Source of the DNA: Mucilaginibacter sp. | Lineage (GTDB): Bacteria; Bacteroidota; Bacteroidia; Sphingobacteriales; Sphingobacteriaceae | Direction of reading: 5' to 3' | DNA length: 12,644 nucleotides | NCBI GenBank assembly: GCA_025934475.1 | Contig: JAICXZ010000024.1 | Span: 1 to 12,644 of the forward strand | Part shown: one piece after another, positions 1 through 7,478 of the stretch | Numbering within the stretch: the stretch's first letter is position 1 | How the letters are laid out: every line of letters begins with the position of its first letter | Program-made: the position numbers and the translations under genes | Notes under the pieces: model-generated | What the model was told of the DNA's origin: nothing | Databases searched by the model: none | Seen by the model: the letters and a program-made list of their open reading frames with translations, nothing else

Positions 1-3000
1 GAAGCCGCTGGTTCCGGACCAGGCAGTTTGCCAGTCAAGGCCGGACGGGTAAGGATTGCCGAGCATATTGAAACCACGAACTGCATAGTTGGTGCCGGTA
101 CCAGTACCGGTATAGGCCAGGTTTGAAGAAGTAGATGTATAATAGTCTTTGAAGGTAATCGGCCCGGTATTCAAATTGCCTGCCGATGTCAGCGTTACAT
201 CCTCAGGTGCTACATACGGGTAATGCGTACGGGCTGTCCAATTGGTTGCGGCCCCCCTGAAAAAGAACAGTATCCCTGTGCCAATCGGAACGCTGTAAGT
301 ACCTCCATCGCTTGTGCTTATGGTACCTCCCGTGGTCGAGTTGGTAATATTGGTTAGCCCCAGGAAATTTCCGCTTATATAAGTAGCATCGCTGGGTGTG
401 TATTTCTCGTTATATACATATACGGAAGGGTTGCCAGCACTGGTACTACCGCCTGTACATCCGGTAATAAACGCATTAGTAAGACTGTTAGCTGTGGTAG
501 TTTGACCGGCAGTTGATCCAACGATATAATTCAAACCAAAAACAGAATTCCCGTTAACCGGTGTGCCGTTGTTTATAGGGGATGATATGATGCGATAGGC
601 TCGCTCCACCCACCTGCCTCCGGAGTAAGTGGTGCCACCCTGGAAATATCTTTCAAAAGTAAATATTCCTGTATACACATCATTTAGTCCTTGCGGAATC
701 TCGCCAATAGTTGCTGAACCCGTAGAATCTGATCGTAGCACAAACGTTGCACCGGCTTGGTTATTTATGATGACATTTTGAGATCTGTCATTATAATAAT
801 ACATCTGCGATGTTGGCCCCAGGTAAAATTTGCCTGCATTTTCTACGGACCCATAGTCGTCCATTTCGATATAGCAGGGTGAGCCTGAGGTCCCGGCATA
901 AAAAGTTCCTGCATTGGTTATCGCGTGTAAAATATTGCTGCCACCCTGTAAATACAGAATGACGCTGTTGCCCGCATTAAAGGTACCCGAATTGTAAATA
1001 AATGAACCGGTATTGTCAACCTGTAAAATGCCGTTGCCGCCCACGGTAAAATTGGAATAGTTGGTTAAAATAGCGTCTTTTAATTCAAAGATCGTATTGG
1101 GGGAGTTACCGGTAAAAGTGAGGTTAACTGAAGTTAACCCGGGATTTATGTTCACACCGCTGCCTATAACGAGTTTATTGTTCCCGGTCAATGAAAGGGT
1201 GTTATTCCCGGTAAATGTTATCGTATTTACAGACGTATTTTTGCTTACAAGCGGTGCATTGGTGGTAGCCGGTATACTTACGTTATCTGTAGTAGAAGGT
1301 ACGCCGTTTGGCGACCAGTTGGTACTTGTAGCCCAATCAGTATTTGTTGCACCCGTCCATACGTAACTGTAGCCGGCTACTACACCGTTATATACCTTAT
1401 AGGTTATAGTATAATTGCTTGCCAGGTATCCGTTTGCCCCAACTGCGGCCGACGGTGTAACAGTATAAGTTGAACCCGTGGTTTGTGCTGTTGTAGGATT
1501 TGGCGCCGTAGTCAGGTTGGTTATAGTCTCGCCGTTTACCGTGCCGTAATAAGTAAAGTCTGTTGAGTCGCTTACGTTAACCGGCGAACTGAACCCATTA
1601 ACCTTAAGCGGACCGGTGGCCACGATAACCAGGGGGGCTGTCGTTATATTGGCAGTAAAGCCCGAGGGCTGCGTCAATATATAATTCCCTGCGCTTGTGC
1701 CGCTGATAGCATATCCTGATATAGTTACAGAAATGCCAGTTCCAACATTCTGCGTTGCGAATACAGCTGTCGGCGTTCCACCAAGGGTAATACCGTCGCT
1801 GCCTATTATGCCATTCAATACCGCCGAGCCTGATATTGAAGCGGTGGTTGTTCCATCATAGCTTTTGTTACTAATAGTAATTCCGGTCAATGTTAAAGTT
1901 GCCGGGGTAATATTGGCCGTAAGACCTGCTGGTTGAGCCAGTGTATAATTGCCCGCATCGGCGCCGCTCAGGGTACTTGTTGAGGTAACCGCTATGCCTG
2001 TGCCGACATTTTTGGTTGCAAAAACACCGCTTTGAGTCAGTGTGACGACGTCTGAGCCGATAATGCCGCTCAATGTGCCGCCTGAAATTGTTGCGGTAGC
2101 AGTGGCATCATAAACCTTATTGCTGGCTGTTGCGCCCATGATCGTTAAAGTAGCTGGGGTAATGTTGGCTGTTAAGCCGGCAGGTTGGCTAAGGGTATAG
2201 TTGCCGGCATTTGCTCCGCTGATGGTATACCCGCTTACCGTTATAGCGATCCCGGTTCCAACATTTTTAATGGCAAATACGGCGGTCGGCGTGCCACCAA
2301 TGGTGACCACATCACCCGCCGCGACGCCGCTTAATGTTGCAGTCCCCGATAGCGTTGCCACGGTAGTTCCGTCGTATACCTTATTAACGCCTGATAAACC
2401 TGTAATGGTTAAAGTTGCCCCGGTCACTATTATCTTTCCGGTAACATTCGTTATATCATAATTGCTTGCTAAAAAAACGCTGCCGATTGGCGCACCTGGG
2501 ACAACTGACCCTATATAGGTGCCGACAGCGTCCGTTGAAGCCGAGCCGGTACCATAGGTAATAGTTATCGAACTTATTGTCTCTCCGTTTTGAAGTCCGC
2601 TTGCCGTAAATGCCGTTGAACCGGAGTAGCTTGTCAAAGTGGTGCCGTAGGTTTTTGAAACATTATTTGCTGTAAGCATTAAGTATGCTTTCGTAATATT
2701 AGCCGTAATGCCGGGTTGAGTTAACACATAATTGCCTGCACTTGCGCCGGTTAATGCAACCGTTACCACAATGCCGGTACCAACATTCACACTTGCAAAA
2801 GTACCGGATGAGCTAAGCGAAACAGCATCACCAGATACTGCTCCTACAAGTGTACCGCCGCTAACAGTGGCTGCGGTGGTGCCGTCATAAGTTTTATTGC
2901 TGACTATTGCGCCCGTGACTGTTAACGTTTGAACCGTAATATTGGCGCTAAGTCCCGTAGGCTGGGTTACAGTATAGTTGCCGGCGCTGGCGCCGCTTAA

Positions 3001-3714
3001 TGTATACCCGGTAACCGTAACCCCAATGCCGGTACCAACATTTTTGCTGGCGAATACAGCTGTAGGTGTGCCGCTAAGCGTTGCCGCATCACTGCCAACG
3101 ATACCATTTAAAGTTCCTGTGCCGGATAGACTTCCCGTAGTTGTCCCATCGTATGTTTTATTGTTTGCGGATAATCCCGAGATGGTTAAGACCTTAGGAC
3201 TAACCACTGTTGTGAGCCCCGAACTGAAAAAGGATCCGCCGCCGTTGTTATCCGTTATTTTAATGGTAAATCCGTACGATCCTGCGGGGGTTGAACCCGA
3301 AGTCGTGATCGTAAAAACAATAGTGCCGTTGCTCCCGCTGGGCGTAAACGATGGTGAAGTTGTTGTACCACCGGTAACGGCTTCTGTAGCTGATGTAAAG
3401 GCCCATGTAACGCCGGTAGGTGTACCACCGGTCCAGGTTAGAAGTATATTGTCGGCAGATGGTCCAGCGGTGCCGGATTCAGTTAACGAAATTGTATAAG
3501 ATATACAGCTGCAGCCGGTGCCGTAGGTAGCAGATCCGCTTTGGGTGCCATACACCACGCTCGAAACATGTTTCGCGGCTGCGAATGCAGAGATTGAAAA
3601 AACCAGGTTTCCTATGAAAGCAACTGCAATAATGGCGATCGCTTTAACCGTAAAAGCTTTGGCAGATGTTTTCAGCGTAGTTAATATACCGGCGAGAAGT
3701 AGAGCTTTTTTCAT
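1..3714 (-). CDS. Giant secreted YDG/MBG-repeat surface protein, 3' part beyond window (probable T9SS substrate)
   Basis: The frame is open without a stop from the ATG at 3714 to the left edge, giving 1238 codons; the C-terminus lies outside. I translated the whole stretch and saw no frameshift. The N-terminus has a lysine-rich start, then a hydrophobic segment at about residues 25-45 ending SISAFA|AAK, which fits an unusually long signal peptide. Residues about 54-170 look like an Ig-like beta domain. Residues 173-779 are seven repeats of about 80-90 residues, five with the N-K-x-Y-D-G/A-T signature of YDG domains and two resembling MBG domains. At 784-801 a WTG..NTDW...TNW segment starts a Gly/Asn/Thr-rich region, probably a beta-solenoid. 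The visible end has ERAYRIISSP and LGNPYPSGLDW, motifs I associate with type IX-sorted Bacteroidota proteins, so a C-terminal sorting domain is expected beyond the edge. Likely an adhesin or other exposed protein; ligand unknown. It lies beyond the terminator of the rhamnose operon and is probably unrelated to it. Confidence 0.88.
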   Translation of the reverse strand, partial: MKKALLLAGILTTLKTSAKAFTVKAIAIIAVAFIGNLVFSISAFAAAKHVSSVVYGTQSGSATYGTGCSCISYTISLTESGTAGPSADNILLTWTGGTPTGVTWAFTSATEAVTGGTTTSPSFTPSGSNGTIVFTITTSGSTPAGSYGFTIKITDNNGGGSFFSSGLTTVVSPKVLTISGLSANNKTYDGTTTGSLSGTGTLNGIVGSDAATLSGTPTAVFASKNVGTGIGVTVTGYTLSGASAGNYTVTQPTGLSANITVQTLTVTGAIVSNKTYDGTTAATVSGGTLVGAVSGDAVSLSSSGTFASVNVGTGIVVTVALTGASAGNYVLTQPGITANITKAYLMLTANNVSKTYGTTLTSYSGSTAFTASGLQNGETISSITITYGTGSASTDAVGTYIGSVVPGAPIGSVFLASNYDITNVTGKIIVTGATLTITGLSGVNKVYDGTTVATLSGTATLSGVAAGDVVTIGGTPTAVFAIKNVGTGIAITVSGYTISGANAGNYTLSQPAGLTANITPATLTIMGATASNKVYDATATATISGGTLSGIIGSDVVTLTQSGVFATKNVGTGIAVTSTSTLSGADAGNYTLAQPAGLTANITPATLTLTGITISNKSYDGTTTASISGSAVLNGIIGSDGITLGGTPTAVFATQNVGTGISVTISGYAISGTSAGNYILTQPSGFTANITTAPLVIVATGPLKVNGFSSPVNVSDSTDFTYYGTVNGETITNLTTAPNPTTAQTTGSTYTVTPSAAVGANGYLASNYTITYKVYNGVVAGYSYVWTGATNTDWATSTNWSPNGVPSTTDNVSIPATTNAPLVSKNTSVNTITFTGNNTLSLTGNNKLVIGSGVNINPGLTSVNLTFTGNSPNTIFELKDAILTNYSNFTVGGNGILQVDNTGSFIYNSGTFNAGNSVILYLQGGSNILHAITNAGTFYAGTSGSPCYIEMDDYGSVENAGKFYLGPTSQMYYYNDRSQNVIINNQAGATFVLRSDSTGSATIGEIPQGLNDVYTGIFTFERYFQGGTTYSGGRWVERAYRIISSPINNGTPVNGNSVFGLNYIVGSTAGQTTTANSLTNAFITGCTGGSTSAGNPSVYVYNEKYTPSDATYISGNFLGLTNITNSTTGGTISTSDGGTYSVPIGTGILFFFRGAATNWTARTHYPYVAPEDVTLTSAGNLNTGPITFKDYYTSTSSNLAYTGTGTGTNYAVRGFNMLGNPYPSGLDWQTAWSGTSGF
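1378..3198 (-). repeat. Seven tandem YDG/MBG-type protein repeats inside the giant surface gene
   Basis: The coding repeats in gene order are YDG-type 3198-2935, 2934-2692, then MBG-type 2691-2419, then YDG-type 2418-2158, 2157-1906, 1905-1642, then an MBG-like unit 1641-1378. The YDG-type units share N-K-x-Y-D-G/A-T near their start, a central F-A-x-x-N-V-G-T-G-I segment, S/T-A-G-N-Y (D in one copy), and end in T/S-A-N-I-T. The third unit carries SKTYGT and ends near NVTGKI; the last ends near ASNYTITY. The units are clearly homologous as protein but diverged at codon level, so this is an old domain array, not a fresh DNA duplication. YDG and MBG domains are known from large bacterial surface proteins; the assignment is by eye. 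Confidence 0.85.
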
Positions 3715-3989
3715 AATTGTGAATGTTAGGCAGGTAATAAAATTGGATATAGCTTGGTGAAATATTAAGTTGCTGTTTATGCGGCGCTCACACTTAACCT
3801 TCTTCAAAGCCTTTATACGAAAACGCTCCGGCAAAGTTGCATTAAAAGAAAATTTTTTTATTTTAAGTTAAGTAAAGCCTGTATTTAATGTGATTATCAG
3901 TTCATTAAAACTTTTAAAATAGCCGGCCTGCATTTCATAAAGGAATGATTCCGTTTATTTTATAAGATAAATTGTCACTGGACACGAAC
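3715..3989. other. AT-rich intergenic region upstream of the surface-protein gene
   Basis: No convincing ORF was seen. On the minus strand this should hold the promoter of the surface-protein gene, but I found no exact TAnnTTTG. The region is rich in A/T tracts (about 3841-3865). It contains two short palindromes: TTAAAA-C-TTTTAA at 3905-3917 and GGAAT-G-ATTCC at 3942-3952. Either could be a protein-binding site, but both are short and AT-rich enough to be chance. Confidence 0.5.
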
Positions 3990-4014
3990 AAAAAAAGGCG
4001 GCCATGTAGCCGCC
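3990..4014 (-). terminator. Rho-independent terminator of the receptor-rhamnosidase operon
   Basis: A perfect GC stem GGCGGC/GCCGCC (3997-4002 with 4009-4014, 6-nt loop) is followed on the minus strand by seven T residues (complement of A at 3990-3996). It begins 27 nt after the rhamnosidase stop codon. There is no T-run on the opposite side, so it acts only on minus-strand transcription and separates this operon from the surface-protein gene. Confidence 0.9.
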
Positions 4015-4041
4015 CTCTCTCATCAACTCAATCTTCCTCTT

Positions 4042-7000
4042 TTATTTTTGTATAGATACAATCTGCACCGGTCCCAGCAATCCCGAAGGAGAAAGTGGCG
4101 ACTTGGCATTGTAAAACGGCATGGTGGTATAAGTATATTTTTTAGTCTCAGATGTTTGCTGATCGCCGATCAGGCGGTTTACCCAAAGGTTGGTCACCTT
4201 AACTTCGATTGTATTGTTTCCCGCCTTAAGTGCCCCAGCCATGTTTACTTTAAATGGTTTCTTCCAAACGATGCCGAGGTCCTTGCCATTGACTATTACC
4301 TGTGCGAGGTTTTTTACATCGCCCAGGTCAAGCCAAAGCTGTGAACCTTTTTTGAGCCAATCAGCTTTTACGTTGATTGTTTTGGTGTAGACAGCAGTGC
4401 CTGAAAAATATTTGATGCCGGTGTTAGCATTATCGGCCCAGGAAGTCAGATTATCAAAATTAGCTTGCTCCGGCGCTCCCCGGTCTTTCTGGAAGTGAAC
4501 CGCCCAGGTACCGGCCAGCGTAATAACCGGAGTTTCGGCATGATTAGGCAGAACACGTTTGGCAAGCATAGTTTCGCCTTTAAATACCACGAAAATAGCG
4601 TCATTGGGCTCCAGGTGCAGCGGAACAGTTGTCCGGCCATCGGCAAACGAATAAGAGGCCTGATCTTTCAAGCCGGTTTCGGGATGCCATATTTCAACGT
4701 TCCGCCCGGCGATTCTAAAATCGCCATCAAGGTTCTCGGCTTTGTCCGATCGGTTGTTGATCCAGTAAATGTCGCTCCCTTTGAGTTTGCGGTGCACATA
4801 AAGGAGGGTAGCGCCGTCATCAGGTGTTTTGTACGAAAAGTCAGGAGTAACATCAACAGCTTTAAGTGCATCGCCAATAGCCTGCCCGCTGTAAACTTTG
4901 CCCTGTCCTATATTTCTGGTGGTATTGTCAGTACCCCACAAGCTGTTGACCAACCGTGCATATTCGGTTTTATCATCATCGCTTAAGCTCGGCGAACCAA
5001 CCGGGCGCGGACCAGTAACTGTAGCGCCGGCATTTACCAGTTCGTTGATTTTTTTCAATACTTTAAGCGGCATTTCGGCGCTGTTTGAATCAAGCGCGAG
5101 TACTTTATAATTCATGCCGCTTGGCGTAATCAATTCATGATCTTTTACTGATAAAAGATTAAGTAATGCGTCCGAATTGATGAAGTCATAATTGTAGCCT
5201 TCGGGTACATCCGGCAGCTTTTTACCGAACAGGGCGGTGATGTTGTTGTCCTCGCCGTAATAGTAAACCACGTCGGCTACAAATTTACCTTGCTGCAACA
5301 GGTATGAGCTTCTGGACAAATAGCTTGTCCAGGCTATGGCTTCCTCAGCCCAGGTATCATGGCGATTGAACCACTGACCGAATGGGCCCAAGCCTAACCC
5401 AGGAATCTTATCATCAGTAGGCTGGTGAACCGAAGTGTGAACTACGAAACGGTTCAATCCGCTGGCTAATTCTAAATCAGCAGTCGGCTTCAATTTTTCC
5501 GGATAGAAAGACCATGCTGTTCCGCCAAGACCAAATGCAGTCATTGACTCTGCTGCCACCAGGTTTTGCCCATAGATATGCGCCACAGATGCCGATTCAC
5601 GAATGTCAGATTTGTATTTCAAACCATCGCCCATTACACTCGGCGTCCACATGGCCGACATTGGAATATCGGCCTTGCGCTTTACGTCCATACCATCGGC
5701 GATCAAAGCACGGCCATCTTCATGCGATTCAGAGTAACGCTTCATACCACGCTCATGCAGGATTTTAGTTAACAGGTCATAATGGTTTTCGGCAACCAGT
5801 TCGGCCAATGTCTTCCGATAATCCCACAGGAAATTATCGCTTGCTTCCGCACTTTTTACAATGTGACCAGCCAACACCGGCATCCACGGAAGCATGCTGT
5901 AGCCACGGCGTTTTTGAAATTCAGCGGCCATGGCTGGCGTCCAGTTTTGTGTGCCGGCTTCCCAGCTATCAGTTACCACATATTGTAAGCCACCTTTTGA
6001 TCCCATTAGGCCGCCCGTGGCATCCTTGTACATGTCCAGGTAATGCTCAAAATAGGCGCGAACGGCAGACGAATCCAGTTTATCCACTTCTAAACCCGTT
6101 GCTTCCTGTGTTGCCGGGTGATTGGTAATCCCGGTAAGTGAATAGCCAAAACGCATGATATTCCACCTGCCGGCCGGCGGCGTCCAGCTTAGAGTGCCAT
6201 CCGCATTCATTTTTTGTGTCAGGTCGATTATGTCCGAGGTTGCTACTGCGTCGTCAGAAGCCGGTGTTGCCTGTTTGTAAAGATCTATTGCCGTAGCGTA
6301 AGCAGCTTTTTCTTCAAACCGGTTAACAACCGTGGCGGTATGCAAAACTATTTCGCCAACGTTGGTCGCTACTGGCTTGCTCGGGCCTCCCGGGCCCATG
6401 CCCATCAATGCACCTAAGTTTGGCGGCGTAATGTTTTTAAATGTTATCCTGAAATATTTTGCTGTTGTGGCCGGTATGGTTATGGTCTGTTCCAGCACGT
6501 TCCCGGCAGGGATAAAACATATCTGTTTAAAGGTTTTGCCGTCGTCGCTTACCTGCAGGCTCCGGTTATCTTTCATTTCGCCATAGAGACCGAATGGACC
6601 TCTATCGCCACCGCCAACAATAGTGACGCCTTTTATGGTGCGGGGTTTATCAAATTCAAATTGTATCCAGGCATATCCCGCCGTAGTATCCGGCGGCAAT
6701 ACACTGGTGGTTACCAGGTCGTCGTCGGTAAGTTGCGACAGAGTAAAACTCCCGCCGCTTGATGTAACCACCGGTTTTAGCTCGCTCATCGGAATGTCAG
6801 CTTCAGGTACTTTGTAAGCGATTACAGAGATATCGTGATAATACTCAGGCGCCGTAAAAGATGCTGTACCCAGACCGAGCGAGCTTTCGGCTTTTAAATT
6901 TTGGAACGGACCCGATGCGGAAGGCGGCTTTAGCAAAGTGCCACTGAAGGGCTTACCTCCGTCGACCATCGTTTCGCTCCAAACCACTTTCTTCATCCCG

Positions 7001-7410
7001 TTTTGAGCCGGTACCCACGGACCACCACTCTCGCTCCAGCCCGGCGATCCTGCAATGGCCATTTCCAGGTGCAGCGAGTCGGCCAGCTTAGCCGTGAACT
7101 TAAAAGCGTCTTTCCATTCGGGCTTCATGTATATCAGCCTGTTCTTCACAATTTGCGGCGTCATCATGGCGGCATCGAAATTTTGAAAGCCGCCGATACC
7201 CGAACGCTTCATCCATAAAAGATCGAGTTTAATGCCTTCTTTGGTGATGTTGCCGTTCATCCAATGCCACCAAACCCGTGGCTGAGCTGTAGCCGGCGGC
7301 GATACGAATTCTTGATATAACGTGTCCGGCGCTTTCTGCTGTGCGTTGGCAGAGCAGGCCCCAGCGGCTAAAAGCCCAAGAAGGGCCAGTTTTTTAGGAT
7401 AATGTCTCAT
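4042..7410 (-). CDS. GH106-family alpha-L-rhamnosidase, exported
   Basis: This 1122-residue protein is about the usual length for glycoside hydrolase family 106, calcium-dependent inverting enzymes that remove terminal alpha-L-rhamnose. Residues 1-23 form a signal peptide ending SANA|QQ; Cys19 is preceded by AGA, not a good lipobox, so a periplasmic or surface soluble protein is favoured. Family-typical features are RVWWHWMNGN and GIGGFQNFDA near the N-terminus, GSPGWSESGGPW at about 121-132, TDSWEAG with D481 and E484, and YSESHEDG with E561 and E564; these acidic residues are candidates for catalysis or metal binding. Residues about 213-325 look like an inserted F5/8-type beta-sandwich. The C-terminal part (about 985-1110) is a galactose-binding-like sandwich ending near VTNLWVNRLIGD. 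It is the second gene of the operon after the TonB receptor and is followed by a terminator. The substrate within rhamnosides (pectin, plant glycoside, bacterial polysaccharide) cannot be read from sequence. Confidence 0.93.
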   Translation of the reverse strand: MRHYPKKLALLGLLAAGACSANAQQKAPDTLYQEFVSPPATAQPRVWWHWMNGNITKEGIKLDLLWMKRSGIGGFQNFDAAMMTPQIVKNRLIYMKPEWKDAFKFTAKLADSLHLEMAIAGSPGWSESGGPWVPAQNGMKKVVWSETMVDGGKPFSGTLLKPPSASGPFQNLKAESSLGLGTASFTAPEYYHDISVIAYKVPEADIPMSELKPVVTSSGGSFTLSQLTDDDLVTTSVLPPDTTAGYAWIQFEFDKPRTIKGVTIVGGGDRGPFGLYGEMKDNRSLQVSDDGKTFKQICFIPAGNVLEQTITIPATTAKYFRITFKNITPPNLGALMGMGPGGPSKPVATNVGEIVLHTATVVNRFEEKAAYATAIDLYKQATPASDDAVATSDIIDLTQKMNADGTLSWTPPAGRWNIMRFGYSLTGITNHPATQEATGLEVDKLDSSAVRAYFEHYLDMYKDATGGLMGSKGGLQYVVTDSWEAGTQNWTPAMAAEFQKRRGYSMLPWMPVLAGHIVKSAEASDNFLWDYRKTLAELVAENHYDLLTKILHERGMKRYSESHEDGRALIADGMDVKRKADIPMSAMWTPSVMGDGLKYKSDIRESASVAHIYGQNLVAAESMTAFGLGGTAWSFYPEKLKPTADLELASGLNRFVVHTSVHQPTDDKIPGLGLGPFGQWFNRHDTWAEEAIAWTSYLSRSSYLLQQGKFVADVVYYYGEDNNITALFGKKLPDVPEGYNYDFINSDALLNLLSVKDHELITPSGMNYKVLALDSNSAEMPLKVLKKINELVNAGATVTGPRPVGSPSLSDDDKTEYARLVNSLWGTDNTTRNIGQGKVYSGQAIGDALKAVDVTPDFSYKTPDDGATLLYVHRKLKGSDIYWINNRSDKAENLDGDFRIAGRNVEIWHPETGLKDQASYSFADGRTTVPLHLEPNDAIFVVFKGETMLAKRVLPNHAETPVITLAGTWAVHFQKDRGAPEQANFDNLTSWADNANTGIKYFSGTAVYTKTINVKADWLKKGSQLWLDLGDVKNLAQVIVNGKDLGIVWKKPFKVNMAGALKAGNNTIEVKVTNLWVNRLIGDQQTSETKKYTYTTMPFYNAKSPLSPSGLLGPVQIVSIQK

Positions 7411-7437
7411 GTTGGTTTATCGTCTATTTAAAATTAA

Positions 7438-7466
7438 GCAAACGGCCCGATGAAAGAGCCGTTTGC
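7438..7466 (-). other. Intercistronic 9-bp hairpin between receptor and rhamnosidase genes
   Basis: A perfect inverted repeat gcaaacggc (7438-7446) / gccgtttgc (7458-7466) with an 11-nt loop lies in the 68-bp gap. On the minus strand it starts 12 nt after the receptor stop codon and is followed only by a broken T/A stretch, not a strong T-run. It may be a leaky terminator or a 3'-end stabiliser that lowers rhamnosidase relative to receptor expression. No separate promoter for the rhamnosidase is evident, so co-transcription is favoured. Confidence 0.7.
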
Positions 7467-7478
7467 GTTGTCGTATAA

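Noticed and set aside
2978..3499. Plus-strand open frame of 173 codons rich in Pro and Val.
   Set aside because: It is the antisense reading of the YDG repeats and shows their periodicity; the same applies to the open frames at 2201-2461 and 1061-1366.
4465..4986. Plus-strand open frame of 173 codons.
   Set aside because: It lies wholly antisense to the GH106 gene and has no recognisable domain; other plus-strand frames between 4048 and 7218 are rejected for the same reason.
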